From Caprimulgus europaeus (taxonomy: Eukaryota > Chordata > Aves > Caprimulgiformes > Caprimulgidae), in NCBI GenBank assembly GCA_907165065.1, contig OU015540.1:1844001-1908000 (forward strand): 64,000 nucleotides of DNA. The letters run 5' to 3'. Position 1 is the stretch's first letter; each line of letters starts with the position of its first letter. The notes under the pieces were generated by a model, which made no database searches, was not told the origin of the DNA, and saw only the letters and a program-made list of their open reading frames with translations. Shown here piece by piece: positions 46,960 to 59,400 of the stretch. The position numbers and the translations under genes are program-made.

Positions 46960-47476
46960 GTGCCGGTCCCACAGCAGCGGTGTGGCAGCAGCCCTACAGC
47001 CACAGCCGTGCCAGTGCCACAGGTCCTGCAGCCCTCCCGCTGTCACACCGCACAGCTCTGCCCCGGTCCCGCTGTCACGCGTGGAGGCCCCGCAGCCGCA
47101 CGGTGCGGGGCCGATCCAGCCCGACGGCGGCGCCCGGCCTCCCCCTGCTCCCACCAGCCCCTGTCCCGCCGCCGCGCCCGCTGGGGACACGCACGGCGGA
47201 GGGGACAGCACCGACCCGACCCCCGTCCCCTCTCCCCGGGCCGACCTGCAGCGCCGTCCCCGGGCCGGGCCGGGCCGGGCGGATCGCGGAGCAGCTACAT
47301 CGCATCCACCGGCGGCGCCGTATCGCGCGTCGCATCCAATCAGCGTCGCCACCACCGCGTCCAGCAGAGCGTCGCGTCCAATCAGCGCCTCCACCGCTTC
47401 CGGCCGCTGCGTCGTGTCCAATCAGCGGCGGCTCCGCTGTAAAGCGGCGGCCGGAAGCGCGGGGCCGGCGGGACCC
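46960..47476. promoter_or_regulatory. Bidirectional CpG-rich promoter of RPUSD1 and CHTF18
   Basis: The region between the two divergent genes is GC-rich with dense CpG and no TATA box that I can see. It contains three CCAAT boxes in the shared context 'tccaatcagcg' at 47336-47340, 47378-47382 and 47418-47422, spaced 42 and 40 bp apart. ETS-like motifs occur at 47397-47403 (CTTCCGG) and 47451-47457 (CCGGAAG). Such arrays bind NF-Y and ETS factors in housekeeping and cell-cycle promoters, which suits the replication gene CHTF18. Binding itself is inferred. Confidence 0.75.
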
Positions 47477-50400
47477 ATGGCGGGTCCCGAGGAGATCCCC
47501 GAGGAGATCCCCGAGGAGATCCCCGAGGAGGACTTCTACCAGCGGTTCGAGGCCGAGCTGGAGGTGCTGGCCGAGCTGGGAGGTGGGTGCTGCTCAGGGG
47601 CCATGTCCGGTGGAAGGTGGGAGCGAGCGGGCGCGGAGCCGCGTGTGCCCGCCCCACCGTGGGTCCCCTCCGGTGACCGGTACCGTGGTGCAACATCTCT
47701 TGCAGATGATCCATCCTCACCCGCTCGCCCTAAAATCTCCCAATTTCGGGGCAGGAGGCAGCCACCGGAGGAGCCCGACCCCCCCGCGGATCCCGTCGAG
47801 GGGAGCGACCCCGAGGGGACCAACCCCAGGAAGAGGGACCGGGGCTGCGACCCGTCCGGGTCCTCCCCACCGCCCACAACCCACAGTAGGTTTGGCTCAA
47901 GCTCCGTTGGGTCCCTGGGTGCTGCTGACCCCTCTTCCCCTGACGTCCCAGGACCATCCAGTACCACCCTTCTCCTCTTATTCCCCCTTCCCTGGTGTCT
48001 CTCACAGCTCCAAAGCCCAAACGACAACGTCTGGATGCTGTTAAGAAGTTGAATTTTGGTTTGGATGATGAGTTGGTGCCTGATGTTCTCCAAGATGCTG
48101 GTCCAGAGGAGCCTTCTGCTTGCCAGATTGACAGGTTGGCCACCTTGAACTTCATTTTTAGCAGGGGCGAGGGAAAGAGCCCTTGAACCCCACCAAAAGG
48201 TGGGGTTCAAGGGCTCTTTCCCTCGCCCCTGCTAAAGGAACCTGGTGTTCTCCAGCTCGGACCACCTAGAGATGAGTGGCATGGTCCCTCTACAGACCAC
48301 ACCACCCTCCAAGAAGAAGCGGGTCCTCAAGCGGCCACCCATCTTGGAGGACTACATCAATGTGACATCCACTGAGGGCACCAGGGTCTTCATGGTCATG
48401 AGAGATGATCCTTCCAGAACAGGAGTGGAGGTAAGGAGGGATCTGAAGGCTGGGTTTGCATCTTTGTGATCTCCATCTAATTGAAGAGGAGATCTTTGAT
48501 GAAGGGTGATGAGCATTGAGATGAACGTCAGTGTCTTCTGCTCCTCACAGATCCCTGACTCCCTGGGCTGGAATGCACGTAGACCACTTCACTTGCTAGG
48601 GGTGCCTTTCTCCTACCTGAAGGAACAAGTGAATGAAGAGGTATCACATCTTCTACCAACCTTCCAGTCTTCCCCTTCCACCCCTGGATAGTCATGGTGT
48701 TGGCTCCCACATCCCCACTCCCCCCAGGTGTGGGTTGATGGGACATCTCTGACCCCACTCTCCCCCTTTTTCCATTCAAGCGTCGAGCGCGTGTCCTGGA
48801 GGCATCACAGCAGCTGACAGAGATAATAAACAGGTGAGATGTGGGGACAAAGCCCTGCTCCTGTCCCTGCTGCGCTGTGGGACGCAGCTCCTGAGATGCT
48901 CTGGTGAGGTCCAAGTTTTGAGGACTTGCAAGTGGAGGAGCCTCTTCACCCTCAGCATCCCCAGCTTGGGAAGTCCGGGTGTGATTCCCATCCCTGTCCC
49001 GACCCCCTGGGTGAGTTTGGGGTGGGTTAATTCTTCCTTGCAGTTGTCTGGAGAGTGAAACCAGCACCGAGAACCTGGAGCCCAGCGAGGAAGCAGATCC
49101 AGCAGATGAGGAGGAGTCCATGCTGCATTGCCTCTGGGTGGACAAGTTCACTCCCCGGCGCTACGTGGAGCTGCTCAGTGATGATGTGAGTAGGATAAGT
49201 GGGGGCTTGAGGTTTGGGTGGGTTTAGCACTTTTTAAACTCTCCTTGGTGCTGTGGGATCATGGTTTGATGGTGCTGCCTTATCTCATGGGGCTTTTGGA
49301 AGCGCTGGCTGGGGGGCTCTGTCCATGCCAGCCCTGCCTGGGGGCTGTCCTGCTGTGGAGAGCTTGGGGTGGGGATTTTTCAGCTGTAGGCTGTGGACCT
49401 TCTGACAAAAGAGACTGTGAGAGATGACCAAAGTAAGACAATTGGGTGGACTTTAGCCAGGAGTTGTTGGCTGTTTGGATTTTTTTTGAATATTAGAAGT
49501 TTTGTAGGGAATTGGAAGTTATGGAGGAGGCTGAGAAGCGCTGGGTTGAGCTGAGGCAGATGAGGACAGCAAGGATGGGGCTGCTGTGACTTGTCCTCAG
49601 TTGCCTCCATCTATCTGGGCAGACACACTCTGTGCTGTCTCCCCAGGCTCAGCTCCTTCTTCTGCAAGCCACCCCAGTTTTTAAGCCCATCCTCTGTCCT
49701 TGGCTGGGTTCTTCTGAGGTTTGATGGGATTTACTCACTTTCTTGCCCAACACGCAGTACACAAACCGCTGCCTTCTGAAGTGGCTCAAGCTCTGGGACA
49801 CGGTGGTGTTTGGGAAGGAGAAGGCTGTGAAGAAGGCCAAGCCCAGCACTGAGGCTCATCCTCCATTCAACCAGCCCAAGGAGCAGCAGAATAAGTGGAA
49901 AACAAAGGTCCAGCTCACGGAGGAGATTCTGGAGGCTGAGCTGGACCAGCACAAGAGACCCAAATACAAGGTGAGCTGGGCAGATGGCTGCTGTGGTGGG
50001 TCTTCAATCCCCCCTCATCCCACCACCATGGTGAGGAGCAGGGCCTTCCAGTAGAGATCCAGGAGAAAGTTTATTCTTAGGTTTTCCTTGGAGAATGTGG
50101 GGTTTTCTCATTTCTTCTCCTGTTTCAGCTTGAGTAAGGTGATAGCAAGGGGAGGGGAACAAGGGGAGGGGAACAGGCTTCCTCAGCCAGGTGAAATGGA
50201 CCAGTTGAGGAAAGGTGTAGCTTCTTCAGCAGAGGTTGGTCTTGACTATTTCTGTTGGGGACAGATGTGACAAGCCATTGAGCAAGAGTTTCTGCATCTG
50301 GAAAAGAGCAATGGTGCTCAGATGGAGATAACAGCCAGGCCAGGTAACCAGCTTCAACCTGTCCAGTGAGGGTATAAAACTGGGGAATGTATTTCCCTAA

Positions 50401-53400
50401 AAATAGGGAAAATTGGATACTGAGAGCGTTGGTTTTTGGGAGGCAGTTCTGGAAGAGCTCTTCTGCAGCTTCTCCTGTCTACTGCCCCAAAACATAGAAC
50501 ATGCCTGAGAGATGCAGCCAGGATGGCTCCATCACTCTGAGTTTCTGTTCTGTTCCCCTTCCTCCAGTGACTTTCCCTTTTCCCAGTATGTCTGCAAGGC
50601 TTTTCCCAGCTCCCAGGGGTTGAATCAGACTGGTTTGCAGGTGGCAGAGCCTCATCCCTTTGGGTGGCAGCTGTGGTCAGTGCTGGAGGACGCCCTGCCT
50701 CGCTGCCTGCCAGGCTGACGGTACCTCTCTGCCGCAGGTAGCCCTGCTCTGTGGCCCACCTGGCTTGGGGAAGACCACGCTGGCCCACGTCATCGCGAAG
50801 CACGCGGGGTACAACGCTGTCGAGATGAACGCCAGGTGAGTGGGGGCCAGCTGCCCGGTCCTGCTTTGCCCCAGGAGCTGGTGATGCCGTGCGGGGGGTG
50901 ATGCCGTGCGGGGGTGATGCCGTGCGGGGGGTGATGCCGTGCCGGGGGTGATGCCGTGCCGGGGGTGATGCCGTGCGGGGGGTGATGCCGTGCGGGGGGT
51001 GATGCCGTGCCGGGGGTGATGCCGTGCCGGGGGTGATGCCATGGGGGGGGTGATGCGATGCCGGGGGGTGATGCCGTGCCGGGGGTGATGCCGTGCCGGG
51101 GGTGATGCCATGGGGGGGGTGATGCGATGCCGGGGGGTGATGCCGTGCCGGGGGTGATGCCGTGCCGGGGGTGATGCCATGCCAGAGGTGCTGCCGTGCC
51201 GGGGGTGATGCCGTGCTGGGGGTGATGCCGTGCGGGGGGTGATGCCGTGCGGGGGGGTGATGCCGTGCGGGGGGGTGATGCCATGCTGAAGGTGATGCAA
51301 TGCCGGGGGTGATGCCATGCCAGAGGTCTTGCTGTGCCAGGGGGTGATGCCGTGCCGGGGGTGATGCCGTGCCAGAGGTGATGCTGTGCCACAGCAGCCT
51401 GGCACTGATTTGTTTGGCAGTGATGATCGCAGCCCTGAGGTTTTCAAAACCCGCATCGAAGCTGCCACCCAGATGAGGTCCGTGCTGGGTGCCCACGAGA
51501 AGCCCAACTGCCTGATCATCGATGAGATAGACGGCGCGCCCGCGGTAAGCCCAGCCTGGATCTGGCCACCTTTCCCATTAACTGCTTAATTAGTGCTCTC
51601 TTAGCAGCTCAACCATTTTAGCACTACCTTCTTGCCTCTGAACAGCAAGAACTCATCCCTTCTGTCCTTGATGTTTTTTCCCCAAGGCATCTATCAACGT
51701 GCTGCTCAACATCATCCACCGTAAGGATGCGGAGGGCGAAGCAGCGGCTGGCACGGGCCGGAGGAGGCGGCGCGAGGGTGGGCTGCTGCTCAGACCCATC
51801 ATCTGCATCTGCAACGACCAGTTAGTGTCATCTGTGTGTCTGGGGAGGGATGGGGAGTGGAGACCCCTGCCCCAAGTGAGGAGGTGGCTGCTGTTGCCTC
51901 CAGGCAATTCTTCCTGCACCAAGTTATCTGCTGCAGAGCTGTGGTTTAGAAGTACCTTGTGAAAAGTAAAACTACAACACGTCCAGCTTTCCTGAACCCC
52001 CCCAGGTTCTGCATCTGCTGGGGTGATGTGGAGCTGGGTGTGAGCGTGCAGTTGGGTTTGTGTGTGACCAGGCATGCAGTGATGTACAGACAGCTGCTAA
52101 ATCATGGGATCCCAGACTGGTTTGGGTGGGAAGGGACCTTAAAGCTCATCCAGTCCCAACCCCCTGCCAGCAGCAGGGACACCTTCCACTAGACCAGGTT
52201 GCTCAAAGCCTCATCCAACCTGGCCGAGAACACTTCCAGGGAGGAGCAGCCACAGCTTCTCTGGGCAACCTGGGCCAGGGTCTCACCACCCTCACAGCAA
52301 AGAATTTCTTCCTCACATCTCATCTCAGTCAACTCTTGTCCAGTTTATAGCAATTTCCCCTTGTTGTAATAGAAATAAATAATACAAATAACCCATCTCT
52401 CTTTGGGTGGAGCATTACATCTGATGAGGAGGGGCTGAGGGAGCTGGGGGTGTTGAGCCTGGAGAAAAGGAGGCTGAGGGGAGACCTTCTGGCTCTGTCC
52501 AAGTCCCTGACAGGAGGGTGCAGAGAGGTGGGGGTGGGTCTGTTCAACCAAGGAGCAAGGGACAGGACAAGAGGAAATGGCCTCAAGTTGTGGCCAGGGC
52601 AGTTGAGATGGGATGTGAGGAAGAATTTCTTTGCTGAAAGGGTTCTGAGGCATTGGAAGGGGTTGCCCAGGGCAGTGGTGGAGTCCCCATCCCTGGAGGG
52701 ATTGAAGAGTCGTGTAGACACAGTGCTGAGGGACATGGGTCAGTGGGGACTGGGCAGTGTTGGGTTCATGATGGGACTGGATGATCTTCAAGAGCTTTTC
52801 CAACCAAAACCATTCCATGACCAGTGGCTGGATGTCTCCCACTGCTCAGGTCGCTCAGACACCCCTGTGCTTCCTCTCTCCAGGTACGTCCCCGCCCTCC
52901 GCCCACTGCGGCAGCAATCCTTCCTGCTCAGCTTCCCTCGGACGGCCCCGTCCCGCCTGGCCCAGCGGCTCTGCGAGGTGTGGTGAGGCTGAGGGCTCCT
53001 CTCACCCCACCCCAGCCCCCCACCCCTCCCTGCTGACCCCCACCCCTCCCTGCTGACCCCCCTCTCCTGCAGATCGCCCTGCGGCAGGGCATGCGGGCGG
53101 ACACGGGCGCGCTGCTGGCGCTCTGCGAGAAGACGGAGAACGACATCCGCTCCTGCATCAACACCCTGCAGGTACTGCTGGCACCAGGAGGTCCCTGGGG
53201 GATGTGGATTTGCTGCAGCTCTTGACTTGATATGAGCTCAGATGGGGATGGAGGAAAAAAAACTGTGTGCCAGGCAGATCCCTAAAATTCCCACCCTGTC
53301 CCATGTTATTTTGAACCTCGGTTCTCCTACAGCGTGCTGGTGTTGGGTTGATGGTTGGACTTGATGATGTGAAAGATCTTTTCCAACCTTAATGATTCTT

Positions 53401-56400
53401 TGAAAAGTGAGGTGCCTCTGTCTCCAGCTCTCCCCAGCCCCAGGTAGCTGTTGTGGGCATCTCCTCCCTCCCCATGGTCACCATCCCCACCAGTCCCTCT
53501 CTTGTGTTGCAGTTCCTGCACGGCCGAGGCCAGAAGGAGCTGAACATGCAGATGGTGCAGACCATGAAGATCGGTTTGAAGGACCAAAACAAGGGGCTTT
53601 TCTCCATCTGGCAAGACATCTTCCAGCTCCCAAAGGTCCAAAGGTAAAAAGTGGGGATTTATTAGGTCTGCTGTCTGCTTGGGGCACGCTGCTTTGTGGT
53701 ATCCCAAGACCTGCAGTGGAGAAACCTGAGGTGTCCTGGAGAGCTGGTCTGGTTTGTGTGTCCAGATGCTCTTTGGCTGCAATCTTTAGTGTCCAATAAT
53801 TTGGCATCAGTGTTGCCTTCAGTCCAGTTTGCAGGGGTCCAAATATTCCTTGCTGGTCCATTTAGCATTGGGGTACCTTGAGCTCTTCCCTTTGGGATCC
53901 CCCCAGGCACAGAGTAGGAATGGACCCCGCTTTGCCAGCCCAGCTCCTGATGGGCGATGAGGACCTGTCACACCTCAGAGGGACAACTGGCCTCAACGCA
54001 TCCTCCCACCGCTTCCACCACATCCTGCACCTCGCCGTGTCCTCGGGGGAGCAGGAGAAGCTGGCCCAGGTAGATCATCCAGAGTGGTGGGGAGGAGCTG
54101 GGTCCCTTCCTCTGCTGTGCTGGCCAGAGCAAGGGCACCTCCTGATCTGGGTGTCGTGGCTGGTGGGTGCCTTGGGAAGTGGTTCCTGTGGTAGCTGTGG
54201 ATGTTGTGTTGGGGTGTTGGGCTCAGCAGGATGCTCTGATGGGATTAACAGGCTGCCCAGAGAGGCTGTGGAGTCTCCATCTCTGGAGATGTTCCAACCC
54301 ACCTGGATGCAGTTCTGTGCAACCTGCTTGAGATGGACCTGCTTTGGCAGGGGGGTTGGACTGGATGATCTCCAGAGGTCCCTTCCAACCCAGAATCTGA
54401 TTCTGTGATTGTCTGTCTGTCCTCGCGCTGTCTCTAATCCCGCATCCGCTTCCAGGGTCTGCATGAGAATTTCCTGAAGATGAAGCTGCGGGACTCCAGT
54501 CTCAGCTCCGTGTGCTTGGCCCTGGAGTGGTTGGGCTTCTCTGATCTCCTGAGCCAGGCTGTCCTGCACAGGCAGAGCTTCCAGCTGATGCGGTACCTGC
54601 CCTTCCTGCCCGTGGCTTTCCATCTGCTCTTCGTGGCCACCAGCATCCCCCGGCTCGCTTATCCCAGCAGCCAGCCCGAGGCAAGTACCAGGGGTGGTGG
54701 CAACGTGGCTCCAGCTCTGTCACCCATGGGGACATCTGTGGTTGCAGCCGTGGCTGAGCTGTCCCTACCCTCTCCACCCAGGCCCTGGCCAAGCTGAACC
54801 ACATGCAGAACCTCGTCATGTCCATGGTGTCGGGGGTAACGCCCGGTGCCCGCAGCCGCATGGGGCAGCAGGCTCTCGTCTTGGAGGTGCTCTGTCTGCT
54901 GCTGGACATCATCGCCCCGAAGCTCCGACCGGTGAGTGCCACCAGGCCCCTCTCACTGCAGTGACAAGTCCTGCCTGGGTGATGTGTTCCCTCTGCAAAC
55001 CCTCTGTGAGAACTGGGACGTGTCCCCTGCCCTGCATCCCTGGGATTCCCAACTGTTGGATGTGCAAAGTTGGTCTGAACCTCACGAGTATCTGTAGACC
55101 TCATCATGGTCTGGAACTTCCTCCCAAGGGGAAGAGGAGGGGCAGGCGCTGAGCTCTTCTCTCTGGCCACCAACGCCAGGAGCAGAGGACATGGCAGGAA
55201 GATGTGGCAGGGGAGGGTGAGGTTGGCCATGAGGAAAAGGTTCTTGAGGCAGAGGGTGGTGGAGCACTGGCACAGGCTCCCCAGGGAGGTGCTCATGGCC
55301 CCAAGCCTGACAAGATTCCAGCAGCATTTGGCCAAGGCCCTCAGGGCCATGGTGTGAATGTTGGGATTGTCCTGTGCAGGGACAGGAGTTGGACTCCATC
55401 ATCCTGGTGGGTCCCTCCTAACTCACAACACTCCAGGATTTGATGATTCTATGAGTATTAACTGTCCTTTCTCCTACAGAGACAAACCTTGTGCTTGGGG
55501 TTATTTTTATGGTTGAAGTCATTCTGGATTAGTGATGTTCTCCCCTTGCTGGGCTCTGCTTTCCTCCCCAGGTGAACACCCAGCTCTACAGCGCGAAGGA
55601 GAAGCAGCAGCTGGCCGATCTCATCAGCACCATGCTGGCCTACAACCTCACCTACCACCAGGAGCGCCTGCCCGAGGGCCAGTACGTCTACAAGCTCGAC
55701 CCGTAAGTCCCCAGGGCGGGGAGAAAGCGTTGGGGGTCCAAAAGAGCAGAGAGCTCAGTTTGAGCCTGAAGGAATGGTGGTGTTGAGTTGGTTTCCTGCA
55801 GCTGGAGGTTCCTCTGGTGATGGCAGCTGGGTTGGTGCCCCTGGTGCTGGGGTGGCTGCAGGGAGATGGCTTTCTCTGAGAGGACTCTGTGGGGATTATC
55901 TGCTTTTTTGCCGTGGTTTGTAACGGAGGAGCCTGGGAGCCTGGAGCGGTGCTGGTGCTGCTTTAATGGGATTAAAGGAAAGGAAGCAGCTGCCTTTTGC
56001 CTGGTGCCAGAGATGGACCAGAGTTGCTGGGGGCTGGTGGCAGCAGCGGGGCAGCAGGTCCACCCAGTCATGTTGCCTTCAGGAGGTGACCACAGAGTGC
56101 TCGTAGCTGTGGTTGGAGCACATTGTCCAAGGCAGACTTGAGCCTTGATGGGAGAAAGCAGGAGGAAGAGGAAGGAGAAAACTGGGCAGTGTTGCCCCTC
56201 TTTGCAAAGCCAGATGTTCTCCAAAGACTTCTGTGAACTTCCTGTAGCACATTAAACACCAAGGACACGTCCAAACCTTGGAGCTGGTTTCAGTCAGGGA
56301 CAGGACAGTCAGGACTGGAGATACTGAGGTTTTTTGGGGGGTTTCAGACATTCACCATGAGTAATGCAGCATCTCCCCTCCCTGCATTGCTGCTCTCCCA

Positions 56401-59400
56401 GCCAGGGCAGAGCGTGGGGGGACACGGGCAGACCAGGGGGACACGTAGCTCATGCCAGAGCTGGAGCTGCAGCCATTACCTCCCACCATGGTGAAGCTCA
56501 GCTGCACCTGGAGATGTTTTTACTCTCAAAAAGCTTGTGATGGGGCTGCTTGGTGTGTCCTGAGTGACATCCCTGTATGCTGGCCTGGTCCTCACCCATG
56601 CTGGGTGGGAGCTTGGGGGTGCTGTGTCAGGGTGGGAGAGTGAGGGAGCTCTTGGGCTTGATTGCTGAATTTGTGGATGAACAGCTGCTCATTGCTCAGC
56701 TTGATCTCCTCACTGTGCTTGAAGTCTCTGTGGAGCTGTAAACGCTGGTGGGGCTTCGGTGAAGTGATACAGACCCCACCACAGCTAGGAGCAAGGCTAA
56801 TGTCTTCCTGGTGCAAAGTTAATTACAGAAATTAGCCTCTGTCAAATCAAGCAGCTGGATCTAATTACAGGGAAGTTTTTTCCTTTTTTTTTTAATTTTT
56901 AATTTTTTTTCCCCCATAGAGAGGCCTGTGGGAGCTACAGGGGCTCCAGGGATCCATCCTCCCCTTCCCACACCACACTGCGCCACCAAAATGTGGCCAT
57001 GGGGAGGAGACCCCAGGACCTTGGGAGCTGTGTGGCACAAGCAGGCGTGTTGTTCTGCTTTTCTTATTTATTTTTTTCTTTCTTTGTGAATTCTGAGCCT
57101 GTTTCCTGGCCATGCACAGCAATGACCCAGGGGTGTCACATCCTGGTGGCAGCTGCAAGTCAAGTCCCAGCATCTCTCTGGCGAACGAAGCTGTTGGGGA
57201 CAGGAAAACCTGTGTTTGCTCTTGAAAACTTTTTAAATTGTAGATTTGACAGAAATGACTGTAAAACCATCTGCCATAGGACTTTGCTCCCTTGATTTTT
57301 AAGGGAATAGTACTGAATGTGTGAATAACACGTGGGATATTGTAGCTGGCAGGAGAACCAGCCCAGCTCCTCCTCGGGGCCAGGGCTTTCGCTGTGCTGC
57401 ACCAGCCTAACTCCAGATCTGCTGTAACCAACCTCGTTAAGAATAAAACTGCTCTAATGAGCCCAAATGACTGTCCATGGCTGGATCTCAATTAAGCAGC
57501 TCCCTGCAGGCAGCCAGGGTTCGTGCCGTGGTGCCGCTCGTGCCCAAGCTGTGACGGGGCTGTGGCTTTTTCCAGGGCAATCTGTTCAGCACGGCCCCGC
57601 CTGCAATTCCCTCTCTTTGCATTAAAAACCAAGATTAAACAGAGCATAATCCCTCCTGAGTTCCCACTGAGCTGAGATCCCCTGCAGCAGCCTGGCTCTG
57701 CACCGTGCCTTGGGCAGCTTCTAGTGCTGCTGTCGCATGCACAGACCCAGAGAGGGGAAACTGAGGCACTGGGGCCAGGGTGATACTGAGAGGCTGGGGG
57801 GGATGGAGCGGGGAGGCTGGTGGGTTTCCCTCTGCCTGGGTCAGGCTGCAGTTTGGATAATGCTTTTATTTAGTTATTATTTTCAATATTGATGTATTTT
57901 TCTCTGCTTCCTCCCCCCACGGTTCAGGAACGTGGAGGACGTTTGCCGGTTCCCGGAGCTGCCAGCGCGCCGGCCGCTGAGCTACCAGGCCAAGCAGCTC
58001 ATCGCCAGGGAGATCGAGCTGGAGAAGATGAGGAGGACAGAGGCTTTGCTGCAGTCACGGACCCTGGGCGAGGTGAGGAGGGGTCACAGTGTCATAGAAT
58101 CATCGAATCAGGGACTGTTGTGAGCTGGGAGGGACCCACCAGGATGATGGGGTCCAACTCCTGTCCCTGCACAGGACAATCCCAACATTCACACCATGTC
58201 CCTGAGGGCCTTGGCCAAATGCTGCTGGGATCTTGTCAGCCTTGGGGCCATCAGCACCTCCCTGGGGAGCCTGTGCCAGTGCTCCACCACCCTCTGCCTC
58301 AAGAACCTTTTCCTCATGGCCAACCTCACCCTCCCCTGCCACATCTTCCTGCCATGGCCTCTGCTCCTGGCGTTGGTGGCCAGAGAGAAGAGCTCAGCGC
58401 CTGCCCCTCCTCTTCCCCTTGGGAGGAAGTTCCAGACCACCATGAGATCTCCTCTCAGTCTCCTCTTCTCCAGGCTGAACAAACCAAGTGACTTCAGCCT
58501 CTCCTCACACCCTTCCCCTCTAAACCCTTCCCCAATGTTGTGTCCCTTCTCTGGACACTCTCCAGGAGGTTTAGATCCTGTGGTTTCGGGGGGGTGGTGG
58601 GTCCATCAATGGGGATAAAGTCCTTAGAGCTGCTGGGGGGACCTGGGCTTTCCAAAGCCGCCAGTGGCTTTCACTCTGCAAATGGAAATCCAGGATTAAC
58701 CCCCCCGAGTCCCATCCGTCTGCCTGCACATCTGCCTCGGGCAGCACATCCACACCCTCCGGGGTGACTTGCCCAAAGGACTCATCTTTTTGCAGGAATT
58801 GTGTACAGAAACGCTGGCTGTGAGTTAGAACTTTAACCCCTCAACTCCCAACGAGGAATGAACCAAGATGGGAATTGATTTTGCATGGCTGTGATGTGTC
58901 TGTGTCCGGGGAGGAGCTGACCTGCTCTCTCCAGCACCTTTGCTGCTTCACTGTGATCCTCCCAAAGCTCCTGAGAGAAGCAGAGTTACTCTGCCCACTG
59001 CTGAAACCTCTGTGGAGCAGTGGGCAGGAGGCAGGAGAAGATGGAAATGGGTGGAAAAAGCTGAGAAACAGCTCGGGTGTAGCTGGTGCCTGCCCTGTGC
59101 TGGTGCCACGGGGATAATTAATCCCTGTGAGCCCCTTCTTGCAGCAGAAGGGCTTTCTCCAGGGATCCATGGGGCAAAGAGATGCTGCAAAAACATCTCT
59201 GAAGGCTCCTTGTTTACATGCCTGCTGCCCAGGCTGATCCCACCTGCTGCTGAGAGACAGAAAATGATGCAAAAATCCTCACCAAATCCTTGGGATAGAG
59301 TAATTAATTAGAGGGGGTGTGTGGGGTGGGTGACAAGGCACCATCCCACCCTCAGGCTGTGCATCACTGTGCAGGGTGGGGGTGATGCCCAAACCCTGAG

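Larger units (their letters stand above)
51821..52883. other. CHTF18 intron 11 with two opposed CR1 copies
   Basis: This 1063-base intron carries a minus-oriented CR1 at 52102-52330 and a plus-oriented CR1 at 52420-52816, leaving only short unique flanks. Confidence 0.85.

Noticed and set aside
46277-48052. A 591-codon + strand open frame running through the RPUSD1 start exon, the promoter and CHTF18 exons 1-2
   Set aside because: It is open by the 33-bp array and GC-rich composition. Only 47477-47582 and 47706-47885 within it are real CHTF18 coding sequence.
48135-48186. Extension of CHTF18 exon 3 beyond 48134 to the stop in the palindrome
   Set aside because: The extension would end the protein early, whereas the donor at 48135 joins exon 4 in phase and restores the conserved reading.
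50354-51519. Minus-strand open frames with HGITP repeats
   Set aside because: They come from the minisatellite in CHTF18 intron 9, and the CHTF18 exons on the other strand explain the conserved parts.
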